Of a stretch of 64,000 nt of DNA, positions 34,378 to 43,409 are shown one piece after another (the stretch's first letter is position 1; the number at the start of each line of letters is the position of its first letter). The stretch lies in assembly GCF_004403305.1 (NCBI RefSeq), contig NZ_SOHE01000018.1, positions 62,001-126,000 on the forward strand, read 5' to 3'. The position numbers were made by a program, and so were the translations under genes. The notes beneath the pieces were generated by a model. It saw nothing but the letters and a program-made list of their open reading frames with translations, made no database searches and was not told the DNA's origin. Source of the stretch: Cryobacterium frigoriphilum. GTDB lineage: Bacteria > Actinomycetota > Actinomycetes > Actinomycetales > Microbacteriaceae.

Positions 34378-34674
34378 ATGCAGACCGTGGCGACGATCAT
34401 TGTGAACGCGACCATCACCAAACCCGAGGCTCTGGACGCGATCGCGGCAGCGCTGGGTTGCGCGGTGCAGGATGCAGGCACCGCGCGGCCCTTCGTACCG
34501 CTGCCCCACGGCGGGCGGGTCGTGGTCGACATTCCCAAGTTCGGTGAAGCCCCACCGCTCGCGATCGACGTCTCCGACCCGCGCGGCGCGACCGAATCTC
34601 GGCTCGCCGCCCAGGCGCTGCTCGATCGGCTGACAGCGTCGACAGGCTGGCACATACACCACCTGCACGGTTAG
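34378..34674 (+). CDS. Hypothetical protein, 98 aa
   Basis: A 98-aa protein that I do not recognise, starting MQTVATIIVNATITKPEALD. It has alternating strands and helices, no signal peptide, a conserved-looking VVVDIPKFGEAPPLAIDV and a His-rich end GWHIHHLHG that might bind metal. AGGGAG lies 5 nt before the ATG, so the gene is likely real. It follows hutI by 47 bp and could be a last gene of the hut unit, but no hut role can be claimed. Confidence 0.65.
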   Translation: MQTVATIIVNATITKPEALDAIAAALGCAVQDAGTARPFVPLPHGGRVVVDIPKFGEAPPLAIDVSDPRGATESRLAAQALLDRLTASTGWHIHHLHG

Positions 34675-34746
34675 ATCAGACCTGGTCACCGATCGTGCGC
34701 GGCAAGCCACGAAAACGCGACCGAACGGTAGCTTAGACTCCGTCTC

Positions 34747-36201
34747 ATGGGGACGACGCTATTTGGACGTATGGTCGGCCTCGTCGTGGGTGCGGCCGTC
34801 GTTGCCGCAGCCACGCTGCTCTGGATCGCCGTCGCGTCGGACTCACCCGAGGCGGGTAAGGCCCCCAGCGAGGGGCTGATCTTGGGAATCTGGAGCTACC
34901 TCTACGCCCTCGAAGCGCCCCCATTCCGCGTGCTCTGGGCCGCCGTCGCCCTCGCCGTTCTGTTCGCCGCCGGAGTTGCCCTGCTCGAGCGGAGGGTGAC
35001 CAACAAGTCCCGCCGGTCCTCGAACGCACGCACCGCACCGCTCGCACCGAAAATCGTGATGGCCGCCACGCGTGGTACCTATGCGGGGCCCGTGCGTATT
35101 ACCGTGCTGATCCCCGCCTACAACGAGGAGGCGTCACTGTCGGCGACGCTCAGCTCACTGCTCTCGCAGTCGCATCGACCGGAGCGAGTGATCGTGGTGG
35201 CCGACAACTGCACCGACAGCACCGCGACGATCGCGCGACGGCACGGGGTTGAGGTGTACGAGACCATCGGCAACCGCGACAAGAAGGCCGGCGCTCTGAA
35301 CCAGGTGTTGGAAACAATTCTGCCCGCCCAGGGCGACAACGACATCATCATGGTGCTCGACGCGGACACCACGCTCGACGCCGGTTTTCTACAGGCCGGA
35401 GTTGCGCGCTTCACGAGCGACCGGGCGCTCATGGCCATCGGCGGTCTGTTCTACGGGGAACCGGGCGCAGGCCTGCTGGGCCAGATGCAGCGCAACGAGT
35501 ATGTGCGGTATTCGGCGCAGATCCACCGCCGTCGTGGCAAGGTTTTTGTTCTGACCGGCACCGCCTCCATGTTCCGGTCCCGCGCCCTGCGCGAGGTCGC
35601 CCGCAGTCGCGGCGCCAGCATCCCGGGAACCCCCGGCCACGTCTACGACACCCTGGCATTGACCGAAGACAACGAGCTGACGATCGCGCTGAAGTCTCTT
35701 GGGGCGCTGATCATTTCGCCCTCGGAGTGCACCGTCGTCACGGAGGTGATGCCGACACTCGGCAGCCTGTGGGTGCAGCGACTGCGCTGGCAGCGCGGCG
35801 CCCTCGAGAACCTCGGCGCCTACGGCATCACGCCCCCGACCTTTCGGTATTGGGCGCAGCAACTCGGCATCGGCTACAGCGTCATCGCTCTGACCGCGTT
35901 CATGTTTCTCATTCTGCTCACCCTGCTCTCGATCGATGCCTGGGTGTGGTTTCCGTTCTGGCTCGGCCTCGGAGTCGTCTTCACGACCGAACGGGTCGTG
36001 TCGGTCTGGAAGGGTGGCTGGGCTGCCCGGTTGCTCGCCGTCACCGTCGTGCCGGAACTCCTCTTCGATATGTTCCTCAATGTGGTGTACGTCAAGGGCA
36101 TCGTCGACATCACCCGTGGCCGGCAGGGCACCTGGGGCCACGTGACCCACACTCCGCCTGCCCCCACACAGACGGCCCCCGAACCGGTGGCGAGCTTGTG
36201 A
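34747..36201 (+). CDS. Processive family 2 glycosyltransferase, membrane-bound
   Basis: A 484-aa inner-membrane glycosyltransferase. Two N-terminal helices (about 8-30, 60-80) precede a GT2 domain with ITVLIPAYNEEASLSATL, DNCTDST, VLDADTTL (Asp205, Asp207), TEDNEL (307-308) and QRLRWQRG (344-350). These D,D,D,QxxRW signals mark processive enzymes such as poly-N-acetylglucosamine or cellulose/hyaluronan synthases. C-terminal helices (about 365-430) form the export pore. TAGACT (34734-34739) lies 7 nt before the ATG, suggesting a leaderless message. It overlaps the 81-aa gene that follows (GTGA). The polymer is unknown. Confidence 0.88.
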   Translation: MGTTLFGRMVGLVVGAAVVAAATLLWIAVASDSPEAGKAPSEGLILGIWSYLYALEAPPFRVLWAAVALAVLFAAGVALLERRVTNKSRRSSNARTAPLAPKIVMAATRGTYAGPVRITVLIPAYNEEASLSATLSSLLSQSHRPERVIVVADNCTDSTATIARRHGVEVYETIGNRDKKAGALNQVLETILPAQGDNDIIMVLDADTTLDAGFLQAGVARFTSDRALMAIGGLFYGEPGAGLLGQMQRNEYVRYSAQIHRRRGKVFVLTGTASMFRSRALREVARSRGASIPGTPGHVYDTLALTEDNELTIALKSLGALIISPSECTVVTEVMPTLGSLWVQRLRWQRGALENLGAYGITPPTFRYWAQQLGIGYSVIALTAFMFLILLTLLSIDAWVWFPFWLGLGVVFTTERVVSVWKGGWAARLLAVTVVPELLFDMFLNVVYVKGIVDITRGRQGTWGHVTHTPPAPTQTAPEPVASL

Positions 36202-36443
36202 TCGCCCTGCCCGTGATATCGGCCGGAATTCTACTTCCCGAGGCCACGCTGCACTCGGACTTTTTCGCCATCCTCGCGGCGTTCGTGGCCATCAACACGG
36301 TCATGTACGCGGCCCTCGCGATCGCGAAGATCGTGCCGATGGTGCATCTGGGCGATCTGGTTCCCGGGCGACGGCGTCGTTCCGAGACCCGCAGCATCCA
36401 TCCGGAGACCAGCCCGGATATTCCCGACGCCCCCAGCACGTAA
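36198..36443 (+). CDS. Small membrane protein coupled to the glycosyltransferase, 81 aa
   Basis: An 81-aa protein with one or two hydrophobic segments (LPVISAGILLPEA, FFAILAAFVAINTVMYAALAIAKIV) and a basic, Ser-rich cytosolic tail (PGRRRRSETRS). It starts with a GTG overlapping the glycosyltransferase stop (GTGA). I recognise no family. The tight coupling suggests an accessory subunit of the polysaccharide synthase. Confidence 0.7.
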   Translation: MIALPVISAGILLPEATLHSDFFAILAAFVAINTVMYAALAIAKIVPMVHLGDLVPGRRRRSETRSIHPETSPDIPDAPST

Positions 36444-36461
36444 ACGTCTAGGATCGGTGGC

Positions 36462-37370
36462 ATGCCGGACCGCGCACCTGACTCCAACCCTTTCGCCGTC
36501 CCGGGGGCGGGCCGACCGCGCACCGGCTGGTACGACGTCAACGACTGCCGACTGTATGTCGAGATTCGTGGCGAGGGCCCCGCCCTGCTCATCTCGGGGG
36601 CGGCCAGCGACGACGCGGAAATGTTCCGACCGATCGCCGAACGACTCGTCGGCTTCACCGTCGTGACCTTCGATCCTCGCGGAACCCGGCGCAGCAGCAG
36701 GAGCGGCTGGCCCTGCGACTCAGCGCAGCATGCCGACGATGCCGGCGACCTGCTTCGAGCCCTGCACCTTGTTCCCGCACACGTCTTCGGCGCCAGTGCC
36801 GGCGGAATCGTTGCCGTACAGCTCGCCCTGCGCCACCCCGACCTCGTGGGCCGCGTTCTGGTCTGCGAACCGGGCTACTTTCGGTGCACGCCAGCCGGGG
36901 CCGAGCTCTATTCCCGGGCCAGAGCATCCGTCGATGAACATCTCATTGCACACCCCGAAGACTGGGCGGGCGCTCTGGCAGCCGGATTGCTGGCCGCGCA
37001 GGCCACCCCGCCCCGTCACGACTCGCTTCGCGAGTTGCTCGAACCCCCGGCGGGATTGGACTGGTACGCCGCACGCGCACACGAGCTGGCCGAGAACTTC
37101 ATTCGGGATGACGTACCGCTGACGGGTGAAGTGGTCGATCGTGCCGGACTGGCCCGGTCCGCGGTCGATTTCCAGTTCGTCTCGGGAAGCGAGTCGAACC
37201 CTGTCTTTCGAGAGATCGTCGAAGAACTCTCCCGAATTCGGCCGCCCATCGGCCGTTCAGGCCCGGTCAGTGCAGATGTCATCACGGGAGCGGGTCACGT
37301 GGCATATTTCACCCCCGAGCTGATCGCCGACTATATCCGCGGGCAGTGCCCTGAGCCGGCAGTGCCCTGA
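36462..37370 (+). CDS. Alpha/beta hydrolase
   Basis: A 302-aa alpha/beta hydrolase. The nucleophile elbow is GASAGG with Ser112; the oxyanion region is near LLISGAASDD, VVTFDPRGTRRSS is the following strand, and the catalytic His is likely in TGAGHVAYF near residue 279. The substrate is unknown. TAGGAT (36449-36454) lies 7 nt before the ATG, in leaderless arrangement. The last codons include a 16-bp tandem duplication (CAGTGCCCTGAGCCGG), which lengthens the C-terminus by two residues. It is convergent with umuC, 12 bp away. Confidence 0.85.
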   Translation: MPDRAPDSNPFAVPGAGRPRTGWYDVNDCRLYVEIRGEGPALLISGAASDDAEMFRPIAERLVGFTVVTFDPRGTRRSSRSGWPCDSAQHADDAGDLLRALHLVPAHVFGASAGGIVAVQLALRHPDLVGRVLVCEPGYFRCTPAGAELYSRARASVDEHLIAHPEDWAGALAAGLLAAQATPPRHDSLRELLEPPAGLDWYAARAHELAENFIRDDVPLTGEVVDRAGLARSAVDFQFVSGSESNPVFREIVEELSRIRPPIGRSGPVSADVITGAGHVAYFTPELIADYIRGQCPEPAVP

Positions 37371-37382
37371 GCCGGCATGACC

Positions 37383-38723
37383 TCAGCGGGCGTGAACGGT
37401 GGCGAGCTCGTTCCAGTGCGTCGTCGCGCGCGGGGAGACCAGGTCACGGCGCATCGTCCAGCCGCGGTTGCTGCGTAGTCCGCCGAGGCCCAGGCCCAGG
37501 GTCTCCGCTCCGTATTTCGCTGTGACGGCATCCAGGACCGCGCCGGCGGCGAAGGGGGCGGGATCGGTTCCGAAGATGTCGAGGGTCGCGTGTGACTCTC
37601 GTGCGGAGAATTCGTGCAGGCTGACGCCGACTCGCACGTACTGCCGATCCGACTGCAGCTGCGGCCCGAGGGCGGCGATCGCGGCCCGATACATTTCGAC
37701 GGGGTCATCGGTCGGGTCGGGGAAGGCGAGGGAGACGGCGTGCGTGACGTGGTCCTCCTTGAACGGCGAGGTAGACGCGTAGGCGCGCATGAGCCGGGCC
37801 AGGGAGCCCTGCTCGCGCAGCCGGGCCGCGGCCCGTTGGGTGTAGACGGAGAGCACTTCCCGCAGCTCGGGTACCGTGCTGATCGGGATCGAGAATGACC
37901 GCGAGAACTGGATCTGTTCCTTGTCGGCGCGCAGCTCTTCGAGCGGCAGGCAATCGAACCCACGCAGTTCCTGCACGACGCGTTCCTGCACGACACCGAA
38001 GCGGCGCCGCACCCGCACGGCATCCGCGTCGCGCAGGTCAGCCGCGGTGTAGATGCCCAAGGCAATCAGCTTCTGCGCCGTGCGGGCTCCGATACCCCAG
38101 ACCTCGCCGACCTCGATGGACCGAAAGATTGCGGTCAGCTGCTCCGGCGAGTACGCGGCCAGATTGCAGACCCCGTTCAGCGCCGCAGCGGTCTTCGAGC
38201 CGCGGTTGGCGAGTTTGGCGAGGGTCTTGCTGGTCGCGATGCCGACACTGACCGGCAGGCCGATCAGCTTCTTCACGGCGGTTCGAATCTCCCGGGCGGT
38301 CGCCGTCACCTCGCGCGCGGTGCCGGTGAGACGGATGAAGCTCTCATCGATCGAATACACCTCCTGCGACGAGGTGTAGCGGCCGAGCAGTTCCACGGTG
38401 CGGGCGGACAGATCCCCGTAGAGCTCGTAGTTGCTCGAGCGGGCGATGACCCCCTGCTGGGTCGCCTCTGCCGCGATGCTGTGCCACGGCACGGCCATGT
38501 CGATGTTCAGGGCCTTCGCCTCCTGGGAGCGGGCGACGACGCATCCGTCGTTGTTGGACAGCACGACGACCGGCTTGCCCTCGAGTCTGGGGTTGAAGAT
38601 GCGCTCGCAGGAGACGTAGAAGTTGTTCGCGTCGACGATCGCGATGGAGGGCGCGATGGAGGGCGGGGTGGAGGGCGGGGTGCGGGGCGGGGCGGAGGGC
38701 GGGGCGGAGGGCGGATTAGACAC
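37383..38723 (-). CDS. umuC: Y-family DNA polymerase V catalytic subunit
   Basis: A 446-aa UmuC-type translesion polymerase. Catalytic acids are Asp31 ([12 protein letters not shown]) and Asp126-Glu127 (YSIDESFI); [10 protein letters not shown] and [17 protein letters not shown] are family motifs, followed by HhH motif [16 protein letters not shown]. The C-terminal little-finger region is full length. The N-terminal 27 residues are a Pro-rich SAPPS/TPPS repeat from short GC-rich tandem DNA units that precede the normal UmuC start. It overlaps umuD by 8 bp and should be SOS-induced with it. Confidence 0.92.
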   Translation of the reverse strand: MSNPPSAPPSAPPRTPPSTPPSIAPSIAIVDANNFYVSCERIFNPRLEGKPVVVLSNNDGCVVARSQEAKALNIDMAVPWHSIAAEATQQGVIARSSNYELYGDLSARTVELLGRYTSSQEVYSIDESFIRLTGTAREVTATAREIRTAVKKLIGLPVSVGIATSKTLAKLANRGSKTAAALNGVCNLAAYSPEQLTAIFRSIEVGEVWGIGARTAQKLIALGIYTAADLRDADAVRVRRRFGVVQERVVQELRGFDCLPLEELRADKEQIQFSRSFSIPISTVPELREVLSVYTQRAAARLREQGSLARLMRAYASTSPFKEDHVTHAVSLAFPDPTDDPVEMYRAAIAALGPQLQSDRQYVRVGVSLHEFSARESHATLDIFGTDPAPFAAGAVLDAVTAKYGAETLGLGLGGLRSNRGWTMRRDLVSPRATTHWNELATVHAR

Positions 38724-39192
38724 GGTGCAGGCACCGGGTAACGACTCCCCAGATGGTCAGCTCGCTCATTTCGCCGAGCACGATGTCGGGGTAGGCCGGA
38801 TTCTCGGGTACCAGACGGATGCTGCCGGGCACGCTTGCGTTGTGGTTGATGCGCAGACGTTTGATCGTCAGTTCGCTGTCGACAACGGCGATGACCACGC
38901 TGCCGTCCCGGGCGTCGAGGGAACGATCGACGATGACCTCGTCGCCGTCGAAGATTCCCGCGCCGGTCATGCTGTCGCCGCTGACCCTTACGATGAACGT
39001 CGCGGTGGGGTCCTGAATCAGGTGGCGATTCAGGTCGACCGGGCCGGTGTAATAGCCACCGGCCGGCGAGGGAAAGCCGGCATGAACCGCTTCCGGAGCC
39101 GCTTGGGCGTACCCGCGTGTCGGCCCGGTGAGCTCGTCGGCCTCGGCGACCGCGACCGGGTCCGCCACGGTCCACCGATGAGGAACATACAT
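38716..39192 (-). CDS. umuD: LexA-like self-cleaving UmuD
   Basis: A 158-aa S24-family protein. The cleavage site is Ala38-Gly39 (VHAGFPSPA); the catalytic dyad is Ser74 (SGDSMTG) and Lys111 (ELTIKRL). There is no DNA-binding domain, which fits UmuD and not LexA. After RecA-stimulated cleavage it joins UmuC to make polymerase V. The ATG at 39192 is the first start after an in-frame TAA; a -10 box TAAACT (39199-39204) lies 6 nt upstream, so the message is probably leaderless, and the SOS box covers the start codon. Confidence 0.9.
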   Translation of the reverse strand: MYVPHRWTVADPVAVAEADELTGPTRGYAQAAPEAVHAGFPSPAGGYYTGPVDLNRHLIQDPTATFIVRVSGDSMTGAGIFDGDEVIVDRSLDARDGSVVIAVVDSELTIKRLRINHNASVPGSIRLVPENPAYPDIVLGEMSELTIWGVVTRCLHRV

Positions 39193-39204
39193 TCGATTAG
39201 TTTA
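39181..39204 (-). promoter_or_regulatory. SOS (LexA) box overlapping the umuD start
   Basis: On the minus strand TCGAATGTATGTTCCT (39196 to 39181) matches the actinobacterial LexA consensus TCGAAC-N4-GTTCGA at most positions. It begins right after the -10 box TAAACT (39204 to 39199) and includes the umuD ATG, so bound LexA would block the transcription start itself. Confidence 0.7.
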
Positions 39205-39246
39205 GCTTCCCTTGCAGTCACACCCTCCCCCTCCCGCGAGAGCGGG

Positions 39247-40740
39247 TCACCACATGCCGAGAAGCTTCATCCAGGCACCGCCGGCGACGACCCAGATGCC
39301 GATCAGCACGACACTCATGATGAAACCGATGCGGAACCACTCGCTCGTTTTCACGTAGCCCGAGCCGTAGGTGACGCCGGCCGGCCCCGACGCGTAGTGC
39401 GTGATGGCACCGAAGAGGTTGCCGATGAAGCCGAGCACGAGCGCGGCGAACAGCGGTGGTGCGCCCGCGGCGATCGCGGCCCCGAGGAAGATGGCGTACA
39501 TCGCCACGATCTGCGCGGTGTTCGAGGCGAAGAAGTAGTGCGCGTAGAAATACACCAGGGTCAGAATAGCGAAGGCGAGCATCCACGGCAGGCCGCCGAC
39601 GGCGAGGGCCACGCCGTCGCCGATCCAGGCGATGACGCCGAGGGCGTTGAGCTGGTCGGCCATGCCGACGAGCACCGAGAAGAAAATCAGCGTGCTCCAC
39701 GCCGAGCCGTTTGTGGCCATGTCCTTCCAGGTCAGAACCCCGGTCACGAGCAGGATCGATACGCCGACAAACGCCGCTGTCGTGGCCGTGACGCCGAGCA
39801 TGCTGCCGAAGATCCACAGCACGAGCAGCAGCACGAAGGTCAGCGCCATGATGATCTGGCCGCGGCTGAGGCGCCCCATCTTGGCCAGTTCGGCCTTCGC
39901 GAAGGCGGGAGCCTCCGGGGTCTTGGTGATCGTCGGAGCGTAGATCTTCGACATTACCCACGGCACGGCGACGAGGCTCAGCACGCCCGGTACCAGGGCG
40001 GCGAGTGCCCAGTTGCCCCACGTCACGTCAATGCCGGCGTCGACCGCGGCCTGCTGAGCGATGGGGTTGCCCGCCATCGCGGTGATGAACATCGCCGAGG
40101 TGACGGCGTTCACCTGCAGCGACGTGAAGGAAAGGTAGGCGCCGAGCTTGCGGCGGGACTGGTCGGTGTCGGGGGTCGATCCCTGCTCGCGGCTGAGCGA
40201 GGCGATGATCGGGTACAGAACCCCGCCATTGCGGGCGGTGTTCGACGGGGTGGCGGGAGCCAGCACGAGATCGGTCAACGCCATGCCGTAGCTGAGTCCC
40301 AGGCTTGATCCGCCGAGCTTCGAGATGAACCACAGGGCGATGCGGCGCCCGAGGCCCGTGATGAGAAAGCCCTCGGCGATGAAGAATGCGGCCACGATGA
40401 GCCAGATCGTCGGGTTTGCGAAGCCTTCGAGCGCCTCGGTGCCCGTATCCATGGTTCCGGTGACCATGGCGAGCGACAGCCCGATCAGGGCGACGGATGG
40501 CGTGGGCAGCGGCTGCAGAATCAGGCCGAGAATCGTGCCCACGAAAATGCCCAGCATGTGCATGCCCCGAGCGTCGACGCCCTGCGGCGCCGGGATAACG
40601 AAGATGCCGACCGTCACGAGCACAATCACGAACACCTTGATGATGAGCGCTCGGCGGCCCGGGTGCTTCACGCCCGGTTTCTCGGGCGGGGTGGGGTCTG
40701 TTGTGCCGGGCAGATTGGTACGACTGCTGGTGTTGCTCAT
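39247..40740 (-). CDS. DASS/SLC13-family dicarboxylate symporter
   Basis: A 497-aa membrane protein of the divalent anion:sodium symporter family (CitT/2-oxoglutarate-malate translocator type), with about 11-12 helices. The two SNT-type substrate/sodium motifs are visible: LAPATPSNTARNGG in the first half and FFASNTAQIVAM in the second, with ITHYASGPAGVTYGSGYV near the end. Likely substrates are dicarboxylates such as malate or succinate. GGAG lies 4 nt before the ATG. It diverges from the GAF-LuxR regulator gene with a 162-bp gap. Confidence 0.88.
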   Translation of the reverse strand: MSNTSSRTNLPGTTDPTPPEKPGVKHPGRRALIIKVFVIVLVTVGIFVIPAPQGVDARGMHMLGIFVGTILGLILQPLPTPSVALIGLSLAMVTGTMDTGTEALEGFANPTIWLIVAAFFIAEGFLITGLGRRIALWFISKLGGSSLGLSYGMALTDLVLAPATPSNTARNGGVLYPIIASLSREQGSTPDTDQSRRKLGAYLSFTSLQVNAVTSAMFITAMAGNPIAQQAAVDAGIDVTWGNWALAALVPGVLSLVAVPWVMSKIYAPTITKTPEAPAFAKAELAKMGRLSRGQIIMALTFVLLLVLWIFGSMLGVTATTAAFVGVSILLVTGVLTWKDMATNGSAWSTLIFFSVLVGMADQLNALGVIAWIGDGVALAVGGLPWMLAFAILTLVYFYAHYFFASNTAQIVAMYAIFLGAAIAAGAPPLFAALVLGFIGNLFGAITHYASGPAGVTYGSGYVKTSEWFRIGFIMSVVLIGIWVVAGGAWMKLLGMW

Positions 40741-40902
40741 GATTCTCCGCGGTTACTCGACGATCCCTCTCGCCCAGGCCACGCTGCGGGAACGGAGTCC
40801 GTTCTCCCAGTTTAACCGCGCGACAGCTGACCTGCGCGACGAGCCCGGCTTCGCGGGGAAGCTGCTAACATCCGGCTAACCGTGAGATGCGGGAAAGGCA
40901 CC

Positions 40903-41778
40903 ATGACCGAACCCAACGATGATGTTTACCGGCCGAGCGACCGGGAGTTGCTGAAGGGCGCCATCCGTCAGCTGGCCGCGCAGACCGGTCTCGGCGTCAT
41001 CTTCGCCGGCCTCGTCAATCACAGCGAGCTGGTGATCACCGAATTCGTCGGCACCACCACCCAGGGTTTGAAGAACCTCAACGTGCAGCCCGGCGAGGGC
41101 GTAGGCGGGCGAGCCCTGCGCCACGCCCGGCCGGTCGGGGTCTCTGACTATTTCGATTCCGACCGCATCACCCACCATCACGATCAGGCGGTGCGCATCG
41201 AAGGCCTGCGGTCGATGGTCGCGCTGCCCGTACTCGTCGACGGCCGGGGGCGCAGCATCCTCTACGCTGCCACCCGCGACCGCTCCCCCATCGGCGAGCG
41301 TCTGGTCACCGAACTCGGCATCGGTGCCCTGCAGATCTCCCGCGAGCTGCAGATTCGCGACGAGGTCGACCATCGGGTCGCCATTTTGCGGGTCGTCGGC
41401 AGCCTCGCCGCCGAACCGATCGACCGCGACCTGATCGAGGTCGTGCGCCTCGCCCACGCCGAACTGCTGTCCGTCGCCAGCATCACGGCCGATCCTGCCC
41501 TGGCCGAGCGCATCCTGGCGGTGACCGCACGGCTCGTGGGAACGGCATCCGCTTCGGGCAGCACCTCCTCGACAACGGATGTTCCGCGCCTGACCCCGCG
41601 CGAGACCGACGTTCTCGCGCAGGTCGCCCTCGGTTGTTCCTATGCGGAGGTCGGCAAACGGCTCGCCCTGCAGAGCGTCACGGTCAAGAGTTACATGCAG
41701 GCGATCATGGCCAAGTTCAACGCCCACAGCCGAAGCGAGGCCGTGCTCGTTGCCCGCAGGTTCCACCTGCTGCCCTGA
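40903..41778 (+). CDS. GAF-LuxR transcriptional regulator
   Basis: A 291-aa regulator. Residues about 10-160 form a GAF-like domain of the IclR/GAF kind (TGLGVIFAGLVNHSELVITE, VQPGEGVGGRALRHARPVGVSDYF, RSMVALPVLVDGRGRSILYAATR). The C-terminus is a LuxR helix-turn-helix (LTPRETDVLAQVALGCSYAEVGKRLALQSVTVKSYMQAIMAKFNAHSRSEAV). The ATG at 40903 is preceded by GGAAAGG. It lies between the divergent DASS gene and the MHS transporter gene, so it probably controls uptake of a small acid sensed by the GAF domain. Confidence 0.85.
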   Translation: MTEPNDDVYRPSDRELLKGAIRQLAAQTGLGVIFAGLVNHSELVITEFVGTTTQGLKNLNVQPGEGVGGRALRHARPVGVSDYFDSDRITHHHDQAVRIEGLRSMVALPVLVDGRGRSILYAATRDRSPIGERLVTELGIGALQISRELQIRDEVDHRVAILRVVGSLAAEPIDRDLIEVVRLAHAELLSVASITADPALAERILAVTARLVGTASASGSTSSTTDVPRLTPRETDVLAQVALGCSYAEVGKRLALQSVTVKSYMQAIMAKFNAHSRSEAVLVARRFHLLP

Positions 41779-41922
41779 TCCGGTGACGACGCAACCCGTG
41801 ACGACGCAACCCGCCAGCCACATCACCTCCCTCGGGAGGTAGTGGGACGCCGCGTTGCCTGCCACGCTGGCATCTCGCCGGGACAGCTTGGTCCCGACCG
41901 ACGATGTCAAGGGAGATATCGC
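41779..41922. promoter_or_regulatory. Spacer before the MHS transporter gene
   Basis: The 15-bp unit GTGACGACGCAACCC is duplicated at 41783-41812, and CCTCC-CTCG-GGAGG (41826-41839) forms a 5-bp hairpin. AAGGGAG at about 41909-41915 is the ribosome site for the transporter gene. No gene is present. Confidence 0.5.
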
Positions 41923-43305
41923 ATGCTCGAACGCACCGCACAGCGCCGCGCGCAGCCCGCTCCGCGCCGCACCTCGATGGCCCGTGTGGCCGTCGCCAGC
42001 TCGATGGGCAGCATCATCGAGTTCTACGACTTTCTGATCTACGGAACCGCCGCGGCACTGGTCTTTCCGCAGGTATTCTTTCCCGCCCTCGGCTCCGCGG
42101 CCGGCACCCTCGCCAGTTTCGGCACCTTCGCCGTCGCCTTCGTTTCGCGTCCGCTCGGCGCGATTCTGTTCGGCCATTTCGGCGACCGGCTCGGCCGCAA
42201 GAAGACCCTCGTCAGCACCCTGCTGATCATGGGCATCGCCACCGTCACCATCGGCCTGATGCCCGACGCGAGCGTCATCGGCGTCGCAGCGCCGATCATC
42301 CTCGTGCTGCTGCGCTTTCTGCAGGGCTTCGCCGTTGGCGGCGAATGGGCCGGTGCCGCACTCATGGCCGCCGAATACGCTCCCCCGCGTCGCCGCGGCC
42401 TCTATGCCGCGTTCCCCCAGCTCGGGCCGTCGATCGGGTTCGCCCTGGCCAGTGGAACCTTTCTCATCATCAACCTGACGCTCGGCGACAAGTCGGAGGC
42501 GTTCCTCAGCTACGGCTGGCGTATCCCCTTCATCCTCAGCGCCGTGCTCGTGATCATCGGCCTCTACATTCGGCTCAAGATCGAAGAGACCCCCGTGTTC
42601 AAGGCCGTGACGGATGCCCAGACGGCCAAGCCGGTCGCCCGCAAGCTCCCGGTTTGGGAAGTCGTGCGCAACCAGCCGCGCCAGATCCTGCTGGGCGGCG
42701 CCTCGACCATGATGCTCTTCGCCTTCTTCTACACCGGAACCGCGTTCCTCTCGGCCTACGGCACCAATCCAGAGGGCCTCAACCACAGCCGTCCGACCAT
42801 CCTCACCCTCGGCATCATCGGCGCCCTCGTCTTCGCCGTCGGCACGATCGCGAGTGCGATTCTCTCTGACCGGGTCGGCCGCCGGGCGGTCATCGTCACC
42901 TCCTGCATCGTCGCGGTGCCGTGGTCGCTCGCCCTGTTTCCGATCCTCGACATTGGCACGACCTGGTCCTTCGGCCTCGGCCTCTCGGGCACCCTGCTCA
43001 TCGTCGCCGGCATCTACGGCCCGGTCGGCGCGTTCCTGCCCGAACTGTTCGCTACCCGCTACCGCTACACCGGTGCCGGAATGGCATACAACCTCGGCGC
43101 TCTCGTCGGCGGCGGCATCACCCCGCTCGTGGCGGCATCCATCATCGCGAGTGCCGGCAGCGCCTCCATCGGCCTGCTGCTCGCCGGGGTCAGCGTCATC
43201 AGCCTGATCGCGACGTTCGGCCTGCCGGAGACCCGCGGCATCGATCTCGCCACGGCGGAGGTCGCCGCCGGCCGAGTGCCGGTTCGCGACGACGCACTCG
43301 TGTAG
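41923..43305 (+). CDS. MHS-family MFS metabolite:proton symporter
   Basis: A 460-aa twelve-helix transporter of the metabolite:H+ symporter family (ShiA/ProP/KgtP-like). Motifs are SSMGSIIEFYDFLIYGTAAALVF, the loop GHFGDRLGRKKTLV, LLRFLQGFAVGGEWAGAALMAAEYAP and SDRVGRRAVI, ending FGLPETRGIDL. The likely substrate is a small carboxylate, osmolyte or amino acid. ATG 41923 follows GGGAG; an upstream in-frame start at 41842 lacks one. It follows the GAF-LuxR gene on the same strand and ends at a strong intrinsic terminator. Confidence 0.88.
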   Translation: MLERTAQRRAQPAPRRTSMARVAVASSMGSIIEFYDFLIYGTAAALVFPQVFFPALGSAAGTLASFGTFAVAFVSRPLGAILFGHFGDRLGRKKTLVSTLLIMGIATVTIGLMPDASVIGVAAPIILVLLRFLQGFAVGGEWAGAALMAAEYAPPRRRGLYAAFPQLGPSIGFALASGTFLIINLTLGDKSEAFLSYGWRIPFILSAVLVIIGLYIRLKIEETPVFKAVTDAQTAKPVARKLPVWEVVRNQPRQILLGGASTMMLFAFFYTGTAFLSAYGTNPEGLNHSRPTILTLGIIGALVFAVGTIASAILSDRVGRRAVIVTSCIVAVPWSLALFPILDIGTTWSFGLGLSGTLLIVAGIYGPVGAFLPELFATRYRYTGAGMAYNLGALVGGGITPLVAASIIASAGSASIGLLLAGVSVISLIATFGLPETRGIDLATAEVAAGRVPVRDDALV

Positions 43306-43326
43306 CCCCCACCTCGATGGCTCGCC

Positions 43327-43380
43327 CTCCGGGGGCGTCTGCGGCTCCGACCGCAGGCGCCCTCGGAGTTTCTGCGTTTT
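43327..43380 (+). terminator. Intrinsic terminator after the MHS transporter gene
   Basis: CTCCGGGGGCGTCTGCGG (43327-43344) pairs with CCGCAGGCGCCCTCGGAG (43351-43368) with two mismatches or G-T pairs, loop CTCCGA, followed by TTTCTGCGTTTT. This is the clearest Rho-independent terminator in the window. Confidence 0.8.
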
Positions 43381-43409
43381 CGCGTCTGCGGGCGGCTAGG
43401 GTTGCCAGA

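Noticed and set aside
34378-34674. N-formylglutamate deformylase (HutG)
   Set aside because: The protein has only 98 residues and lacks amidohydrolase or M14-like motifs.
38716-39192. LexA repressor
   Set aside because: The S24 peptidase dyad is present but the N-terminal DNA-binding domain is absent and umuC follows, so it is UmuD.
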